Below are positions 27,885-36,806 of a stretch of 64,000 bases of DNA, one piece after another. Under the pieces are notes generated by a model that was given only the letters and a program-made list of their open reading frames with translations, searched no databases and was not told the DNA's origin. The stretch is from Candidatus Kaistia colombiensis (GTDB lineage Bacteria; Pseudomonadota; Alphaproteobacteria; Rhizobiales; Kaistiaceae), in the NCBI GenBank assembly GCA_029203105.1, contig CP119318.1, forward strand, positions 2,494,501-2,558,500, in the 5' to 3' direction. The first letter of the stretch is position 1, and each line of letters opens with the position of its first letter. Both the position numbers and the translations under genes were made by a program.

Positions 27885-30800
27885 ATGCCGACTGCAGCCT
27901 TCGAACCCTTTCGCCCTGCCTACGCCGGCGACGACGCCACGCTGATCCGCCATGCGATCCGGGGCGCGATGCTCGACGCAAGCGCCGAGGCCCGGATCGA
28001 CCGCCGCGCCACCGCCTTCATCGAGGCGATCCGCGGCCAGTCCGGCGCCGTGGGCGGCATCGAGGATTTTCTGCGCGAGTTCGGGCTCTCGACGCGCGAG
28101 GGGTTGGCGCTGATGGTGCTGGCCGAGGCGCTGCTGCGCGTGCCGGATGCTGCGACTCAGGACCGGCTGATCGAGGACAAGCTCGGCGGCGCCGATTGGA
28201 GCGAGCACAGCGGCAAGGCCGAGGGCTGGTTCGTCTCCGCCTCGACCTGGGCGCTCGGGCTTTCCGCCCGCATCGTCCAACCGGGCGACAGCGCCGATGG
28301 CATCATTGCCGGCCTGGTCAAGCGCGTCGGCACGCCGACCGTCCGTACCGCGACGCGGCAGGCGATGCGCTTCCTCGGCTATCATTTCGTTCTCGGCCAG
28401 ACCATCCAGGACGGGCTGAAGCGTGCGAAGACGCTGGAAAAGCAGGGCTTCCGCTATTCCTATGACATGCTGGGCGAGGGCGCCCGCACGGCCGAGGACG
28501 CGCAGCGCTACTTCGACAGCTATGCCATGGCGATCGACGCCATCGGCAAGGCGGCCGGCAAGAAGGCGCTGCCGGACCGGCCGGGCATCTCGGTCAAGCT
28601 CTCGGCGCTGCACCCTCGCTACGAGGCTACCAACCATGCCCGCGTTATGGCGGAACTGGTGCCGCAGCTTGTGAAGCTGGCGGCGCAGGCCAAAAGCTAT
28701 GATCTCAACTTCACCGTCGACGCCGAGGAGGCCGACCGGCTCGAACTGTCGCTCGATGTCATCGCGGCGGCGTTCGCCGACCCGTCGCTCGCCGGCTGGG
28801 ATGGCTTCGGACTCGCTATCCAGGCCTATCAGAAGCGTGCCGGCGCGGTGATCGACTGGATCGGCGAACTGGCCCAGAAGCTCGATCGCAAGATGATGGT
28901 GCGCCTGGTCAAGGGCGCCTATTGGGACACCGAGGTGAAGCGGGCGCAGGAGCGCGGGCTGGACGACTATCCGGTCTTCACCCGCAAGGCCGCCACCGAC
29001 CAGAATTATCTGTTCTGCGCCAGAAAGATGCTCGACCTCCGGCCGCGCATCTTCCCGCAATTCGCCACCCACAATGCGCTGACCGTCGCCACCATTCTCG
29101 AAATGGCGGGCGAGGCAACCGGCTTCGAGTTGCAGCGGCTGCATGGCATGGGCGAGGCGCTGCACAAGGCGGTGCATGAGAGCGTGCCGTCCGTCTCGAC
29201 CCGCATCTATGCGCCGGTCGGCGGCCATCGCGACCTGCTCGCCTATCTGGTCCGCCGCCTGCTCGAAAACGGAGCAAACTCGTCGTTTGTGGCGGTGGTC
29301 GGTGACCGCTCGATACCGATCGCCGGCCTCCTGGTCCGGCCCGACACGACTCTCGAAGGCGGCGCCCGCGCCCGCCATCGCCATCTGCCGCTGCCGGCCG
29401 ATCTCTATGGTGCGACCCGCAAAAACTCGGCCGGTCTCGAATTCGGCTGCGAGGCGGTTCTGGACATGCTGCTCGAAGGCATGAAGGCGCATGACGGGAC
29501 GGCGCTCGTGGCGAAGCCGATCGTCGCGATGGCGATCGACGAGGCGAAACCGGCGCCGGCGCTGAGCCCGGTCGATGGCCGCACCGTGGTCGGCTCCGTT
29601 GCCAATCTCCCCGTCCAGGCGGTCGACGCCGTGATGCAGGCGGCGCAGGCGGCCTTCGGCGACTGGTCGACGAGGCCGGCCGAGGATCGCGCCGTCATTC
29701 TTGAAAAAATGGCGGATCTGCTGGAGGAAAACCGCAACCGGCTGATGAGCCTGCTGGCGCGCGAGGCCGGCAAGACCTTGCCGGATGGCCTTTCCGAAGT
29801 GCGCGAAGCGACGGATTTCTGCCGTTACTACGCTGCCGAGGCGCGCCGCCACTTCGTCGAGCCGATCCGGATGCCAGGCCCGACAGGCGAACGCAACGAA
29901 CTCAACTATCGCGGCCGCGGCGTGTTCGTCGCCATTTCGCCCTGGAATTTCCCGCTGGCGATCTTCCTCGGCCAGGTGACGGCAGCGCTCGCCGCCGGCA
30001 ATACGGTCGTCGCCAAGCCGGCAGAGCAGACGCCGATCATCGCCTTCGAGGCGGTGCGGTTGCTGCACGAGGCCGGCGTGCCCGTCGCCGCCTGCCAATT
30101 GGCAACCGGCGACGGCCGCATTGGCGCCCAGCTTGTAAACCATCCGTTAACCTCGGGCGTCGCCTTCACCGGTTCGACCGAGACGGCCTGGTCGATCAAC
30201 CGCGCGCTTGCGGCGAAGAAGGGACCGATCGTGCCGCTGATCGCCGAGACGGGCGGATTGAACGCCATGATCGTCGATGCGACGGCGCTGCCGGAACAGG
30301 TGACGGACGACGTCATCGCCTCGGCCTTCCGTTCGGCCGGCCAGCGCTGCTCGGCGCTGCGCATCCTCTACCTGCAGGAAGATGTCGCCGATCGCATGTT
30401 GGAGATGATCAAGGGCGCCGCTGCCGAGCTGACGGTCGGCGATCCGCGCAAGCCCTCGATCGACCTCGGCCCGGTGATCGACGCCGAGGCCAAGGGCAAT
30501 CTCGACCGCCACGTCGCCGCGATGCGCAAGAGCGAGACGGTGCGCTTCGAGGGCAGGGTGCCGAACGCCGGCACCTATGTCGCGCCGACCATCGTCGAGC
30601 TCCGCGACGCCAGGACGCTCGACCGCGAGGTGTTCGGGCCGATCCTGCATGTCGTGCGCTGGAAGGCTAGGGATCTCGACAAGGTGATCGAGAATGTGGC
30701 GGCGACGGGCTACGGCCTGACGCTCGGCGTCCATAGCCGTATCGACGACACCGTCGACGCGGTGGTGGCGAAGCTCGCCGTCGGCAATGTCTATGTGAAC

Positions 30801-30980
30801 CGCAATGTCATCGGCGCGGTCGTCGGCACGCAGCCCTTCGGCGGCTCCGGCCTCTCCGGCACGGGCCCGAAGGCAGGTGGCCCCAACTATCTGCTCCGCT
30901 TCGCCGAAGAGCAGGTTGTGTCCGTCAATACGGCCGCAGCGGGCGGCAACGCCTCGCTGATGGCGATGGGCGACGGCTGA
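27885..30980 (+). CDS. putA: Bifunctional proline dehydrogenase/P5C dehydrogenase PutA
   Basis: Converts proline to glutamate through FAD-dependent proline oxidation and NAD-dependent oxidation of glutamate semialdehyde, with channelling between sites. 1031 residues: an N-terminal helical arm, the PRODH barrel (about 150-460, with KLSALHPRYE and LVKGAYWD), then the aldehyde dehydrogenase domain (about 540-990) with catalytic C822 (AGQRCSAL) and general-base E788 (IAETGG). The 34-residue spacing is normal. There is no N-terminal ribbon-helix-helix domain, so it is not a self-regulating PutA, which fits the nearby Lrp regulator. The C-terminal GGPNYLLRF segment is conserved in short PutA enzymes. 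Confidence 0.97.
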   Translation: MPTAAFEPFRPAYAGDDATLIRHAIRGAMLDASAEARIDRRATAFIEAIRGQSGAVGGIEDFLREFGLSTREGLALMVLAEALLRVPDAATQDRLIEDKLGGADWSEHSGKAEGWFVSASTWALGLSARIVQPGDSADGIIAGLVKRVGTPTVRTATRQAMRFLGYHFVLGQTIQDGLKRAKTLEKQGFRYSYDMLGEGARTAEDAQRYFDSYAMAIDAIGKAAGKKALPDRPGISVKLSALHPRYEATNHARVMAELVPQLVKLAAQAKSYDLNFTVDAEEADRLELSLDVIAAAFADPSLAGWDGFGLAIQAYQKRAGAVIDWIGELAQKLDRKMMVRLVKGAYWDTEVKRAQERGLDDYPVFTRKAATDQNYLFCARKMLDLRPRIFPQFATHNALTVATILEMAGEATGFELQRLHGMGEALHKAVHESVPSVSTRIYAPVGGHRDLLAYLVRRLLENGANSSFVAVVGDRSIPIAGLLVRPDTTLEGGARARHRHLPLPADLYGATRKNSAGLEFGCEAVLDMLLEGMKAHDGTALVAKPIVAMAIDEAKPAPALSPVDGRTVVGSVANLPVQAVDAVMQAAQAAFGDWSTRPAEDRAVILEKMADLLEENRNRLMSLLAREAGKTLPDGLSEVREATDFCRYYAAEARRHFVEPIRMPGPTGERNELNYRGRGVFVAISPWNFPLAIFLGQVTAALAAGNTVVAKPAEQTPIIAFEAVRLLHEAGVPVAACQLATGDGRIGAQLVNHPLTSGVAFTGSTETAWSINRALAAKKGPIVPLIAETGGLNAMIVDATALPEQVTDDVIASAFRSAGQRCSALRILYLQEDVADRMLEMIKGAAAELTVGDPRKPSIDLGPVIDAEAKGNLDRHVAAMRKSETVRFEGRVPNAGTYVAPTIVELRDARTLDREVFGPILHVVRWKARDLDKVIENVAATGYGLTLGVHSRIDDTVDAVVAKLAVGNVYVNRNVIGAVVGTQPFGGSGLSGTGPKAGGPNYLLRFAEEQVVSVNTAAAGGNASLMAMGDG

Positions 30981-31296
30981 CCGGCGACCCTTTCGGATCG
31001 CGATTCGAGATGGCTTGCGCGAAGAAAGCGTGAGAATACAAAGGCTTGGATCAAAACCCGGCTTCGCCGAACGCGCGCCGCGCCCGCGCCGGCTGGAACC
31101 GGCCGGACTGCGGGCCGGTCTGGAAACCGGCCCGCTCGAACCCTTTTCTTCCAGGCGGCGCCTGGAAGAAAAGGGTGATAGGATGGATGTGACGCAGGGG
31201 TTTCCTTCGGTTTCGTGGGGCGCGTTGTATGCCGTACGTCATCTGCTATAAGCACGCGCGGCCGCCGGTACGTGCGGTGAATGAGATGACCAGTTC
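30981..31296. other. Intergenic putA-kup with several palindromes
   Basis: 316 bases with no supported gene. A GC-rich run of ccggcc-type inverted words lies near 31090-31135, and the long palindrome described separately lies at 31141-31175. Short open frames across it read through the palindromes and have no ribosome binding site. The kup promoter must lie between about 31180 and 31296. Confidence 0.6.
31141..31175. repeat. Long near-perfect palindrome downstream of putA
   Basis: Two perfectly complementary 17-base arms (31141-31157 and 31159-31175, beginning cccttttctt and ending agaaaaggg) around a single G. No T-run follows on the plus strand, so it is not a classical terminator. More likely an extragenic palindromic element or a protein-binding dyad. 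Confidence 0.9.
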
Positions 31297-33264
31297 ATGA
31301 CTCTGAATGCGCAGGGTTCCGGAACCGGAACCCCTACTCCGGGATTGGCCAGCGATGCGCCGACCGGATCGGCCTCCGACGACAGTGGCGCCGGCGGCCC
31401 GGTAGTTCATGCTGGCCTGTTCACCCTGGCGCTCGGCTCCGTCGGTGTCGTCTATGGCGATATCGGCACCAGCGTCATCTACGCCTTGCGCGAGGCGCTG
31501 CACGCGGCCCAGCGGACGCATGGCGAACTCATCCGCGAGGATGTCATCAGCGTCATTTCGCTGATCATCTGGACGCTGACGATCATCGTCACGCTCAAAT
31601 ATGTCGTCATTTTGCTGCGCGCCGACAACAATGGCGAAGGCGGCACGCTGTCGCTGATGGCGTTGGCCAGCCGTACCATGGGCAAATCGGCCCCGATCGT
31701 CTTCGTGCTCGGCGTGGCCGGCGCGGCGCTGTTCTACGGCGACGCGGTCATCACGCCGGCGATCTCGGTCCTCTCCGCCGTGGAGGGCCTGACGCTGGTG
31801 ACGCCTGCCTTTGATGGCTACGTGATTCCGATCACCATCGTCATCATCGCCGCGCTATTCCTGGTGCAGCGCTACGGCACCGCCAAGGTCGCTGCCTGGT
31901 TCGGGCCGATCACCGCCGTCTGGTTCATCGTCATGACCATTGGCGGCTTCATGCACATCGCCGACGATCCGGGCATCTTCGCTGCGCTCAACCCCTATCA
32001 TGCGGTCCGCTATGTCACGACGCATGGCCATACCAGCCTGTTCGTCATCGGCGCGGCCTTCCTGTCGGTGACCGGCGCCGAGGCGCTTTATGCCGATCTC
32101 GGCCATTTCGGCCGCCGGCCGATCCAGGCCGCCTGGCTCGCCTTCGTCTTCCCGGCGCTGACCGCCAATTATCTGGGGCAGGGCGCGCTGGTGCTCGCCA
32201 ATCCGGAAGCGATCAGCAATCCGTTCTATCTGCTGTTCCCGGAATGGGCGCTGCTGCCGGTCGTGCTGCTGGCGACGATGGCGACCGTCATCGCCTCGCA
32301 GGCCGTCATCTCCGGCGCCTATTCGATGACGCGCCAGGCCATCCAGCTGAAGCTGCTGCCGCGCATGGAGATCGAGCACACCTCCGAGACGCATGTCGGC
32401 CAGATCTATATGCCGCAGGTCAACACGCTGCTGATGATTGCCGTTCTGGTGCTGGTCGTCATGTTCGGCTCGTCGAGCAAGCTCGCTACCGCCTACGGCA
32501 TCTCGGTCACGGCCGAAATGGTCATCACCGCCTGCCTCGCCTTCATCGTGATCTGGCGCTTCTGGCGCTGGCCGCTGTGGGTGTCGGCGCTGCTGATCGC
32601 TCCGTTCCTGATCATCGACCTGGTGTTCTTCGGCGCCAATCTGATCAAGGTCACGGAGGGCGGCTGGTTGCCGTTGGCCTTCGCCTTCACGATCATGTTC
32701 ATCATGCGCTGCTGGGTGCGCGGCACGCGCATCCTGTTCGATAAGAGCCGTCGCAATGACGTGCCCTTGAACGAGCTTGTAAAGAACCTCGAGAAGAGCA
32801 GCGTGGTCCGGGTTCCCGGCACCGCCGTGTTCCTGACCAGCGATCCCGAAACGGCGCCGTCCTCGCTGCTGCACAGTCTGAAGCACTATCGCGTGCTGCA
32901 TCAGAAGAACGTGCTGCTGACGGTCGTCACCAGCAACACGCCGCGCATCGAGGATGCCGATCGCGTTCGCATCGAGCCGATCAACGATAGCTTCACCCGG
33001 ATCTTCATGAGCTTCGGCTACATGGAGACGCCGAACGTGCCGAAGGCGCTCAGCCTCTGCCGCAAGCAGGGCTGGAAATACGACATCATGTCGACGTCGT
33101 TCTTCCTGTCGCGCCGCTCGATCAAGCCGGCGAGCCACCACCTGTTCTCGCGCATCCAGGACAAGCTGTTCATCAAGCTGGCGATCAACGCCAGCGACGC
33201 GACGGAATATTTCCACATCCCGACCGGCCGCGTCGTCGAGATCGGTACGCAGATGTCGATCTGA
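31297..33264 (+). CDS. kup: Kup-family low-affinity potassium transporter
   Basis: 655 residues. A Ser/Gly/Thr-rich cytoplasmic N-terminus (about 1-38) is followed by about twelve membrane helices to about residue 460 and a soluble C-terminal domain. Family motifs are present: GVVYGDIGTSVIYAL in the first helix, the RADNNGEGG loop, and GDAVITPAISVLSAVEG. Imports K+ by proton symport in characterised homologues. It is monocistronic, with a terminator 40 bases after the stop. Confidence 0.96.
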   Translation: MTLNAQGSGTGTPTPGLASDAPTGSASDDSGAGGPVVHAGLFTLALGSVGVVYGDIGTSVIYALREALHAAQRTHGELIREDVISVISLIIWTLTIIVTLKYVVILLRADNNGEGGTLSLMALASRTMGKSAPIVFVLGVAGAALFYGDAVITPAISVLSAVEGLTLVTPAFDGYVIPITIVIIAALFLVQRYGTAKVAAWFGPITAVWFIVMTIGGFMHIADDPGIFAALNPYHAVRYVTTHGHTSLFVIGAAFLSVTGAEALYADLGHFGRRPIQAAWLAFVFPALTANYLGQGALVLANPEAISNPFYLLFPEWALLPVVLLATMATVIASQAVISGAYSMTRQAIQLKLLPRMEIEHTSETHVGQIYMPQVNTLLMIAVLVLVVMFGSSSKLATAYGISVTAEMVITACLAFIVIWRFWRWPLWVSALLIAPFLIIDLVFFGANLIKVTEGGWLPLAFAFTIMFIMRCWVRGTRILFDKSRRNDVPLNELVKNLEKSSVVRVPGTAVFLTSDPETAPSSLLHSLKHYRVLHQKNVLLTVVTSNTPRIEDADRVRIEPINDSFTRIFMSFGYMETPNVPKALSLCRKQGWKYDIMSTSFFLSRRSIKPASHHLFSRIQDKLFIKLAINASDATEYFHIPTGRVVEIGTQMSI

Positions 33265-33305
33265 CCGGCCGGGCGTCGCTGCGGCGCCGGATGTGCTGCA
33301 AACAG

Positions 33306-33340
33306 AAAGGCCGCCGCGAGCTATCTCTGGCGGCCTTTTC
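33306..33340 (+). terminator. Rho-independent terminator of kup
   Basis: Stem aaggccgcc / ggcggcctt with a 13-base loop followed by ttttc. It begins about 42 bases after the kup stop. Confidence 0.9.
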
Positions 33341-33475
33341 TATTGGGCGGTTGGGAGACACATCTTCAGAAAGGCGAATGTCACATTGGGTGGATTGCGA
33401 ACGGGCGGCGACCTCTCCGGGAGAACTGCCATCCATTGGGCCAGCTCAAGCCGTTAACCCGGCTAAAGATACGCG
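33341..33475. other. Left flank of the low-GC island
   Basis: No gene seen. Sequence between the kup terminator and the stop of the ATPase gene. Base composition begins to fall here. I found no integrase, tRNA fragment or clear direct repeat matching the right flank. Confidence 0.4.
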
Positions 33476-35332
33476 TCATTCGTCCGGTGGCGGGCTGCAT
33501 GCCACTATCCAGGCTGGCGTCCTAAGATGATCAGTCGGGGTATAGATTCTATCTTTCGACGCCTGAGAGGCTCCACCGACATGGTGGTGAAGTTTCGGAC
33601 GGAGACCGTCCATAAGCATCTTCCCATGAGTGTGCTCGAAGGAAACGTCTACGAGACCGTTGGCAGGCACGAAGTCTCCTATTGGGGGAGCATTGTCGGG
33701 CATGCCTGACGCAGCCCATTCGGGCTTCGCGCGCTTGCGCGCGCTGTCGTAGAGCGATGATCGGACCTGCTCACGAGCAACGCGCGCAGCGTTCACTAGG
33801 TCGTCTCGTTTGAAGGTGGTCACGTCTGTGATCGCGGCGTCGACCAAGTCTGGAGCGAGGTTATTGAAAACCTCTTTAAGATGCGCCGCTTGGGTGAACG
33901 AATGCTCGACGTCATTGAAGGGCGTAAAAACCTCATTGACGCGGGTTACGCCGTTCCTCTGGCGCTCGGCGGCGGCGGTGGACAGCTCAAATTGCATCTC
34001 TGCATCGGTCCGAAAGTCGCGATCTCGGTGTAGGACAATCCGAGCGTCCGGCCGCATGTCGGTGATCATATTCGCAAGAAGCCTTGCCGCTGGTAGGTTT
34101 CCGCAACCATTGTAAGAGAGGACAGCAAGGTTCTCAGGCGCGCCGTTCGCCTTAGCTAGCACCGTTACCGGCTGTTGCAACTTGTCCTCGGTCAAAAGGA
34201 TTACTGGCCGTGCAGGATCGAATGCGTCGGCACCGGCCGATAGCGCGCCGAGCGTCATGAGGATTGGTATTGCGGGACGTTGGGCATCGTCGACCGGAAC
34301 CTTCGCGCCTTCGCTCATCCAGACTACCGTGGCGTCGGGGTCATACATGAGGCGTTGGATCATTTGGGGCGAGTGGCTAGCGAAAAGAATTCGGGTCTGT
34401 GTCTCTGATGCGACCCCCCTCAGCGCTTCGTAGAGCCGGGACTGGCTGTCGGCATGGAGGTGCGCATCGGGCTCGTCTAGCAAGAGTAGTGGCGGGGCGT
34501 AGAAGCAGGCATAGGCAAGTATCTGGATCACCTGCAGCATGCCGGTCGACGCCATGTCGATCGTAACCTTAGTGTCGGGTGTTTCGACATCAACGTTTAC
34601 GTATCTATCATGGAGGTGGTTGTGCTTCACGATGATACGCGTGCCTTGGTAGCAGCGATCGAGCAACGTGGAGAAGGTCTTCCACCCGCTAACCGGCAGG
34701 AGGTCAATGTCTCGTCCATGACGCCATGCTGCCCTCGCCAAATCATCCAGATCACGAGTGAAAAGATGGTCGAGCACGGTACGGAGGTATAGATTCGCGT
34801 CGCCATGCATGACGGCGGCATCCATCGATCCCTTGGTTCTCCATTCCTCGCGCATCGGAATACCCGAGAGACCCGGAGTGAATATCGAGAAGGGGTGGTC
34901 TCCATTAGCTAGCACAGCAGCTAAGTCGTCGTCGCCCGCTCGAGTAATGGCAATGTTGGCATTCTTTCCACGACGGATCTCGACCGTCATTTCTTTGTTT
35001 GTGTTCGTGTCGAGATCCACGCCACGGTAGGTGATGGAATAGCCGAGATTTTGTGTCGCCGAGTCCCCGCGCCTCAGGTCCAACAGTTGCTGCGTTGGGC
35101 GAAACAGCACGGCATCGTTAGCGACCGTGCCCGCGAAATCTGGACTGCCGTTGGCGCGGGTGCCCCGGTATGCCGCTTGCAAGATCGAAACGCCAAGCTG
35201 CGCAGCCTGTAGAGCGCTGCTTTTGCCGCTGGTATTGCCACCGACCAGCGCGGTCACTGGCATCAGATCTATTATGAGTGCCTCAATCCGCTTAAAATGG
35301 TTGACGACGATTTGATCAAGTCGAATCCGCAT
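33476..35332 (-). CDS. Solitary AAA ATPase with TOPRIM domain (OLD-like nuclease candidate)
   Basis: 618 residues. N-terminal ABC-type ATPase: Walker A GGNTSGKSS (31-39), a signature-like STGMLQ (262-267), Walker B LLLLDEPDAHLH (282-293, D286/E287) and H-loop His320 in FASHSP. The later part looks like a TOPRIM fold: strand VILLTEDK with E382, then SYNGCGN (406-412), then LHRDRDF with D437/D439. That is the ATPase-TOPRIM order of OLD-family nucleases, several of which defend against phages. Codon use is plainly less GC-biased than in the flanking genes, and the gene stands alone between kup and an MFS gene. No partner helicase, HNH or reverse transcriptase gene is adjacent. The TOPRIM assignment and defence role are inference. 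Confidence 0.8.
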   Translation of the reverse strand: MRIRLDQIVVNHFKRIEALIIDLMPVTALVGGNTSGKSSALQAAQLGVSILQAAYRGTRANGSPDFAGTVANDAVLFRPTQQLLDLRRGDSATQNLGYSITYRGVDLDTNTNKEMTVEIRRGKNANIAITRAGDDDLAAVLANGDHPFSIFTPGLSGIPMREEWRTKGSMDAAVMHGDANLYLRTVLDHLFTRDLDDLARAAWRHGRDIDLLPVSGWKTFSTLLDRCYQGTRIIVKHNHLHDRYVNVDVETPDTKVTIDMASTGMLQVIQILAYACFYAPPLLLLDEPDAHLHADSQSRLYEALRGVASETQTRILFASHSPQMIQRLMYDPDATVVWMSEGAKVPVDDAQRPAIPILMTLGALSAGADAFDPARPVILLTEDKLQQPVTVLAKANGAPENLAVLSYNGCGNLPAARLLANMITDMRPDARIVLHRDRDFRTDAEMQFELSTAAAERQRNGVTRVNEVFTPFNDVEHSFTQAAHLKEVFNNLAPDLVDAAITDVTTFKRDDLVNAARVAREQVRSSLYDSARKRAKPEWAASGMPDNAPPIGDFVPANGLVDVSFEHTHGKMLMDGLRPKLHHHVGGASQASKDRIYTPTDHLRTPAWIVACSPPPDE

Positions 35333-35609
35333 TCATTCATCCCCCCAATGAGTTGACTAAACGTGTATGGACTACCAAATGCAAGGCGAGGCACTTTCGG
35401 ATATTGGGGCGATTCTTACGCAGGAGACGCCCAAACGGCAGCGTTTGGTAGGCCGGCCCTAGAAGCGGTCAAAAGATCTTACGCCACAAAGTTCTGCTTC
35501 GGAAACCATCGCCTAGTTGGCTGCTGTAGCGTCAGAAGCGGACCCACCACTTTGGCAGGATTTCCTCCTACCGTTGCGCGGCGCTAGCGACAGGCCCGAA
35601 CCGTCCCCC
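35333..35609. other. Right flank of the low-GC island
   Basis: 277 bases between the ATPase start and the MFS stop. The ATPase ribosome binding site (GGGGGG on the minus strand, about 35343-35348) is here. A 74-codon plus-strand frame (35363-35587) lacks a ribosome binding site and recognisable content. No attachment site or IS end is recognised. Confidence 0.45.
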
Positions 35610-36806
35610 TCACTCCACCGAAACTTCCGCCGTCTTCTTCTGGCTCGGCCGCAGCAGGAAGACCAGCAGCGCGATGAAGCCGGCCGCGACCGTGACCGGC
35701 AGCGCCTCGGCGCCGAAAAGGTCCATCAGGAAGCCGATCGGCGTCGAGCCGATGACGGAGCCGGCCGAATAGGCCATGGCGAAGCCGGTCGAGACCACCG
35801 CCAGCCGCTGGCCGTGAAAATCCTGGCCGATCAGCACGATGCCGAGCGTGTAGAGGCCGGACACGGTGCCGCCGGCGATGAAGACGACCGGCTCGAGCAG
35901 GAACGCGTTGTCCATGACGAAGGGGAAGGCGAGCGTGCTGACAACGGCGATTCCGGCGCAGCCGATCAGGGTCAGCCGCCTGCCATGCCGATCGGCGAAC
36001 CAGCCCAATGCGACGATCAGCACGGCTTCGCCGAGGCTGAAGGTGGCCACCAGTCGCGAGGCGCCGGCGTCGGTGAGGCCATGCGCGAGGCCGTAGAGCG
36101 GCAGCAGGCTCTGCATCGCCGTCTCGCCGATGCCGGTCAGGAACGCGGCGGCGATCAGGCTGCCGGCGAGCGTCAGCGACATCCTGAGCGTATGGACGTC
36201 GCCGCTTTCTTCCTCGTCGTCGACTTCGCCGACGGCCGAGCGGATCGACAGCGCCACGGCGACGCCGATGGCGAGCGGCACCATGGCGGCGATGAGCGGC
36301 AGATTGCCCGTCGAGCCGGTGCCGGAGAGCAGCAGCGGGCCGAGGAACTGGCAGGCGGCGTAGAGCGTGCCCGAGGCGCCGACGATGCGGCCGCGGTTGC
36401 GGTCGTCGACGACGCCGTTCAGCCAGATCTCGGTCGTCGTCCACAGCGCCGCGAAGCAGGTGCCCATGACGAAGCGCGCCACGAACCAGACGACGATGTC
36501 ATCGAAGACCAGGATCGCCGCGAAGGACAGTAGCGAAAGGCCGAACTGGGCCGCGACCAGCAGGCGCAGGCCCATCCGGTCGATCAGCCACGGCACGAAC
36601 GGCCCGAAGATCAGGATGCCCGCGCCGGCGATCGAGGCGTTCAAGCCGATCAGCCAGGTCGCGATGCCCTTCTTTTCCAAGGCCAGCGAGAAGAACGGAT
36701 AGGAATAGCCGAACAGCAGCGCCTCGATGCCGATCAGCACTAGCACGCCGACGACACGCCAGAAACGCGGTTGGCCCACGGCCGCTCTGAGATCGAAGGA
36801 AGGCAT
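35610..36806 (-). CDS. MFS transporter (YcaD-like, small)
   Basis: 398 residues from the Met in MPSFDLRAAV. The upstream extension of the frame lies within the SET gene and is not hydrophobic. About twelve membrane helices in two halves, with loop 2-3 motif-A-like sequence (PWLIDRMGLR) and its repeat in the second half (GWFADRHGRR). A long acidic central loop (DDEEESGD) is present. Related transporters export small compounds, but no substrate is evident. Its start codon shares one base with the SET gene stop (TGATG), so it is the last gene of a three-gene operon. It probably exports or imports the compound handled by the upstream genes. Confidence 0.88.
   Translation of the reverse strand: MPSFDLRAAVGQPRFWRVVGVLVLIGIEALLFGYSYPFFSLALEKKGIATWLIGLNASIAGAGILIFGPFVPWLIDRMGLRLLVAAQFGLSLLSFAAILVFDDIVVWFVARFVMGTCFAALWTTTEIWLNGVVDDRNRGRIVGASGTLYAACQFLGPLLLSGTGSTGNLPLIAAMVPLAIGVAVALSIRSAVGEVDDEEESGDVHTLRMSLTLAGSLIAAAFLTGIGETAMQSLLPLYGLAHGLTDAGASRLVATFSLGEAVLIVALGWFADRHGRRLTLIGCAGIAVVSTLAFPFVMDNAFLLEPVVFIAGGTVSGLYTLGIVLIGQDFHGQRLAVVSTGFAMAYSAGSVIGSTPIGFLMDLFGAEALPVTVAAGFIALLVFLLRPSQKKTAEVSVE

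Noticed and set aside
27567..30143. Long minus-strand frame opposite putA (about 858 codons)
   Set aside because: Mirror of the PutA codons; no ribosome binding site or domain, and PutA has the right length and motifs.
31015..31251. 78-codon plus-strand frame after putA
   Set aside because: Reads through the palindromes at 31090-31175 and has no start signal.
33476..35332. Identification as a Gabija GajA, PtuA or retron ATPase
   Set aside because: Each of these needs a partner gene (GajB, PtuB or a retron reverse transcriptase) that is not present here; only the general OLD-like call is supported.
35363..35587. 74-codon plus-strand frame between the ATPase gene and MFS
   Set aside because: No ribosome binding site, no domain, and the composition is that of non-coding flank.
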